This document shows, one piece after another, positions 61,256 to 64,000 of a stretch of DNA of 64,000 nt. Both the position numbers and the translations under genes were made by a program. Where the stretch lies: positions 62,001 to 126,000 of the forward strand of contig BQML01000008.1 of NCBI GenBank assembly GCA_022180565.1. The letters are read 5' to 3'. This stretch comes from Bacteroidia bacterium. GTDB lineage: Bacteria > Bacteroidota > Ignavibacteria > UBA10030. The notes beneath the pieces were generated by a model. That model was given only the letters and a program-made list of their open reading frames with translations. It did no database searches and was not told where the DNA came from. Every line of letters begins with the position of its first letter. Position 1 is the stretch's first letter.

Positions 61256-62095
61256 TTAGTGAGCCAAAAGCGACAGGAGCTTTGAAACCGTCTCTTTCAT
61301 TTCCTTCCGGTGAACAACCATATCGAGGAATCCTTTTTCGAGGAGAAATTCCGCGCGCTGAAAACCTTTGGGCAAATCCTTGCCGATCGTTTGCTTGATC
61401 ACGCGCGGGCCTGCAAAACCGATGAGCGCACCGGGCTCGGCAATGTTGACGTCGCCCAGCATCGCGTAACTGGCCGTCACACCTCCGGTCGTGGGGTCGG
61501 TCATAATCGAAATATAGGGAACACCGGCGTCCGACAACTGTGCAAGCTTGGCACTGGTTTTGGCCAACTGCATCAGGGAGAGAGCCGCTTCCATCATGCG
61601 TGCCCCGCCGCTGGAAGAGACAATGATAAGAGGATGGCGCGTCTTCATGGCCTTGTTGATCGCCCGGGCGATCTTCTCGCCCACAACCGACCCCATGCTC
61701 CCGCCGATGAACGCAAAATCCATGCAGGCAACAACAACGGGTTGTTTATCGATCTTCCCGGTACCGGTCCTCACCGCATCGGTCAACCCGGTCTTCTTCA
61801 TCGTTTCCTTCAACCGGTCGGAGTACTTTTTTGTATCCACGAATCCGAGAGGGTCGGTGGAATGCAACTTTTTGTCCATCTCGCTGAAAGAACCGTCATC
61901 GAGCAAGAGATTGAGATATTCACGGCTGCCGACTCGAAAGTGAAACGAGCATTTTGCACAGGTGAAGAGATTCTGCTCAAGCTGACGGCGGTGAATGATC
62001 TCTCCGCAACCCCCGCACTTCGTCCACAGGCCGTCCGGCGTCTCCTTCTTTCCCTGGGAAACGATGTTTTCTTTTGAACGTCGAAACCACGCCAT
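61256..62095 (-). CDS. accD: Acetyl-CoA carboxylase carboxyltransferase beta subunit
   Basis: 279 residues with the N-terminal zinc ribbon ([13 protein letters not shown] ... [10 protein letters not shown]) and the crotonase-like core [55 protein letters not shown]. Partner of AccA at 39871-40821; the two genes are 20 kb apart. Confidence 0.97.
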   Translation of the reverse strand: MAWFRRSKENIVSQGKKETPDGLWTKCGGCGEIIHRRQLEQNLFTCAKCSFHFRVGSREYLNLLLDDGSFSEMDKKLHSTDPLGFVDTKKYSDRLKETMKKTGLTDAVRTGTGKIDKQPVVVACMDFAFIGGSMGSVVGEKIARAINKAMKTRHPLIIVSSSGGARMMEAALSLMQLAKTSAKLAQLSDAGVPYISIMTDPTTGGVTASYAMLGDVNIAEPGALIGFAGPRVIKQTIGKDLPKGFQRAEFLLEKGFLDMVVHRKEMKETVSKLLSLLAH

Positions 62096-62112
62096 GGTCT
62101 ACTCCTTCCTTG

Positions 62113-62799
62113 TTACGTGGAAGAGCGAGGTTGCTTCGGAACAAAATTCTTCAAATAGAGCGGCTCAACAACAGCGGGATCACTCCACTGACCCCGCTTT
62201 GCCTTCTCTACCCCGAGAGTCGCGATCAGATCCCCGCGAAAATGATCCTCGGCTTCCTCCACGGCAAGAACACCACTTCCAAGCTCCCCGCGTACCACAG
62301 ACGAATCGGTCACAACCACAAGCCTCTTCACGGGCTCCACCTCGGCCCGGAGCTCGCCGGCCTGGCGGAGGAGCACCTCTCCCGCCGGGCTGACCGCGCC
62401 GTCCCTCACTGTAAACATCCCCCAATAAAAATCCCCTTTTTTTGCGTCTAATGCCACTAGTATTTTCCCCGCTCCCGCATGCTTTTGTGCGGCAGAGACC
62501 GCGACCGCGAAAAACGTGGGGATTGGGATCAGAGGAATCCTCAGGGCAAAGCAGAGTCCTTTTGCCGCGCTCATCCCGATGCGAAGACCCGTGAATGAAC
62601 CGGGGCCCGAAGACACTGCAATCGCACCAACCTCGCGCAGGGAAATCCGCGCTTTGGCGAGAACCGAGCGGATCAGAGGAGGAAGTTTTTCGGAATGAAC
62701 GGTTGACAACGGTACTGACTCCCCTGCACGCGGGCCGGCCTCATCGGCAATGCCGACGGAACAGAGCGGAGATGCCGTCTCGAGACCCAGAACAATCAT
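62113..62799 (-). CDS. tsaB: TsaB, t6A tRNA modification scaffold
   Basis: 228 residues of the actin-like ASKHA fold: VLGLETASPLCSVGI, AVSSGPGSFTGLRIGMSAAKGL. It supports TsaD in threonylcarbamoyl-adenosine 37 formation with TsaE and TsaC. Overlaps tsaE by four bases. Confidence 0.94.
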   Translation of the reverse strand: MIVLGLETASPLCSVGIADEAGPRAGESVPLSTVHSEKLPPLIRSVLAKARISLREVGAIAVSSGPGSFTGLRIGMSAAKGLCFALRIPLIPIPTFFAVAVSAAQKHAGAGKILVALDAKKGDFYWGMFTVRDGAVSPAGEVLLRQAGELRAEVEPVKRLVVVTDSSVVRGELGSGVLAVEEAEDHFRGDLIATLGVEKAKRGQWSDPAVVEPLYLKNFVPKQPRSST

Positions 62800-63269
62800 C
62801 GGCCCACCCTTGCACCCTGCGTAGCGGTGATCACACGCTCGATGATAATTTCGCGGTCGTTCTCGCCCACCCCCGCAGTAAGATGAACATCAATGCGGCG
62901 CGGCGGAAGGAGCGGACCAAGGCGCTCAGCCCACTCCACGACCACAAGTCCATCGCCGAAGAACAGCTCCTCATACCCGAGGTCGAGCACTTCTTCGGGC
63001 GACCCTACCCGGTAGAGGTCAAGATGATGGATGAACAATTCCCTGCCACTCCGATCGCGTCCGCGGTATCGGTGGAGAAGTACAAAGGTCGGACTGGAAA
63101 CGTTTTCGGAAACCCCGAATGCTTCGCACAGACCCTTGACGAATTGGGTTTTTCCCGTACCGAGGTCTCCGTACAGGGCCACAACATCGCCGCGTCGCAG
63201 TTCGGCCCCGCAAGCCGCTGCCACCTTTCGCGTCTCTCCTTCAGACGTCGTTCGATATCGTCCTGTCAT
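62796..63269 (-). CDS. tsaE: TsaE, t6A synthesis ATPase
   Basis: 157 residues, with the P-loop VVALYGDLGTGKTQFVKGLCEAFG, VSSPTFVLLHRY and HLDLYRVGSPEEVLDLGYEELFFGDGLVVVEWAERL. Overlaps the porX-like gene by four bases, an arrangement also met elsewhere in the phylum. Confidence 0.95.
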   Translation of the reverse strand: MTGRYRTTSEGETRKVAAACGAELRRGDVVALYGDLGTGKTQFVKGLCEAFGVSENVSSPTFVLLHRYRGRDRSGRELFIHHLDLYRVGSPEEVLDLGYEELFFGDGLVVVEWAERLGPLLPPRRIDVHLTAGVGENDREIIIERVITATQGARVGR

Positions 63270-64000
63270 GCGGGTTTTGGCCGAAGCGTGGCGACGGGCA
63301 GAATCATTTCTTCCATGGAAATCCCGCCATGCTGGAAGCTATCGCGATACTGATTGAGATACCGGTGGTAGTCGGTGGGAAAGACAAAATAGTAGTCTTC
63401 CCGCGCAAGGACGTAGTTGGTCGTGACGCTTCCCCGGGGCAGTTTGAAATCTGCCGGATTCTTCACAAACACGGCCTGACGGTCATCCACCTTGAGGTTC
63501 CGGCCGTACTTGTATCTGAGATTGGTCGATGCCTCGCGGTCGCCGATGATCTTCGATCCCCGCAAACATCGGATACTGCCATGATCCGTGGTAATCACGA
63601 TCGTCACATTCTTCTGACCGGCCAGGGTTCTGAGCATGGCAAAAAGGGACGAATGCTGAAACCAGGCCCTGGTCAACGATCGATAGGCCGGCTCGTCGGG
63701 AGCGATCTCCTTCAAGAGCGGAGAATCCGATCTGCCATGAGCAAGCATGTCGATGAAGTTCACCACAATGGCCGTCAGTCTGCCAGACAGATAAGAAAGA
63801 ATATTATGCTCCACCTGCCTTCCGAATTCCGCATCGAGAATCTTCAGGTATTTGCTCTCCGGCTTTCCCGGGACCTTCTTCCGCTCGAGGAGGCTATCCA
63901 GCAGGAGGTGCTCATCTCGGTTTCGGCTCTTTTCATCGTCCCCTCCTGCTCCCCAAAGATCCGGAAACCGATGCTCGAGATCGAGCGGAAACAGTCCGCT
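63266..64000 (-). CDS. porX: PorX-type response regulator/PglZ-phosphatase protein, N-terminus outside window
   Basis: The last 244 residues of a chain that is open to the right edge; a shorter frame that begins at GTG 63814 is only an internal position. Alkaline-phosphatase/PglZ metal-site lines AIVVNFIDMLAHGRSD and VITTDHGSIR are seen, and the tail GGISMEEMILPVATL is typical of PorX. PorX couples an N-terminal receiver, not in the window, to a phosphodiesterase-like domain and controls type IX secretion genes in Bacteroidota. Its presence fits the sorting-domain protease at 35542-37758. Confidence 0.88.
   Translation of the reverse strand, partial: SGLFPLDLEHRFPDLWGAGGDDEKSRNRDEHLLLDSLLERKKVPGKPESKYLKILDAEFGRQVEHNILSYLSGRLTAIVVNFIDMLAHGRSDSPLLKEIAPDEPAYRSLTRAWFQHSSLFAMLRTLAGQKNVTIVITTDHGSIRCLRGSKIIGDREASTNLRYKYGRNLKVDDRQAVFVKNPADFKLPRGSVTTNYVLAREDYYFVFPTDYHRYLNQYRDSFQHGGISMEEMILPVATLRPKPA

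Overview
The window reads as chromosomal DNA of a moderately GC-rich member of the Ignavibacteria/Kapabacteria side of the Bacteroidota-Chlorobiota group. The evidence is a type IX secretion C-terminal sorting domain of the 'HQNYPNPFN' type (35542-37758), a PorX-type response-regulator/PglZ protein (63266 to the right edge), a TonB receptor paired with a DUF4249 lipoprotein, and a complete alternative complex III plus caa3 oxidase operon. It therefore suggests an aerobically respiring diderm. No insertion sequence, phage, CRISPR array or replication origin was seen.

Layout, left to right. 1-3259 (minus): a PAS-PAS histidine kinase cut by the left edge, a TSUP permease and a lipid-anchored or membrane-linked DUF. 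3622-9653 (plus): a metal and redox island. It holds an ArsR-type regulator with its own promoter and palindromic operator, a MerT-MerP fusion, mercuric reductase, a CopZ-N-like Fe-S/zinc protein, a tiny secreted Cys-rich peptide, a ligand-poor CsoR-like regulator, a CRP-family regulator, two small thioredoxin-fold proteins and two envelope proteins, closed by a hairpin terminator. A decayed ABC-transporter ATPase relic follows. 10108-13361 (minus): DUF4249 lipoprotein and TonB receptor.

13465-19736 (minus) is the most unusual part: six tightly coupled genes joining a sugar-phosphate isomerase/epimerase-type TIM barrel, a MtaA/MtbA-like methyltransferase, a corrinoid protein, a MtaB-like methyltransferase with its three zinc ligands, a ManA-like cupin and an NHL beta-propeller. 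I infer a corrinoid methyl-transfer route tied to a carbohydrate-like substrate. A back-to-back promoter pair separates it from the 12-gene respiratory operon at 20016-32001 (plus), whose leader carries a terminator-like hairpin.

32072-34464 carries a tRNA-Arg, a kinase-like DHp-only membrane protein preceded by a short coupled ORF, tadA and prfA. From 34470 onward nearly everything is on the minus strand: DUF1385, a secreted metalloprotease, a flippase, a Trm112-like protein, a thioesterase and accA. Then comes a large exopolysaccharide/O-antigen locus (about 40825-55300) running from dTDP-glucose dehydratase through Wza, Wzz and Wzy-like proteins, several glycosyltransferases and two polyprenyl-glycosylphosphotransferase-type proteins, one of them a GT2 fusion lacking the catalytic core. 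A sigma70-like promoter with a long leader precedes this locus. The last block is housekeeping: argS, rsfS, a nucleotidyltransferase, panC, arginase, accD, tsaB, tsaE and porX.
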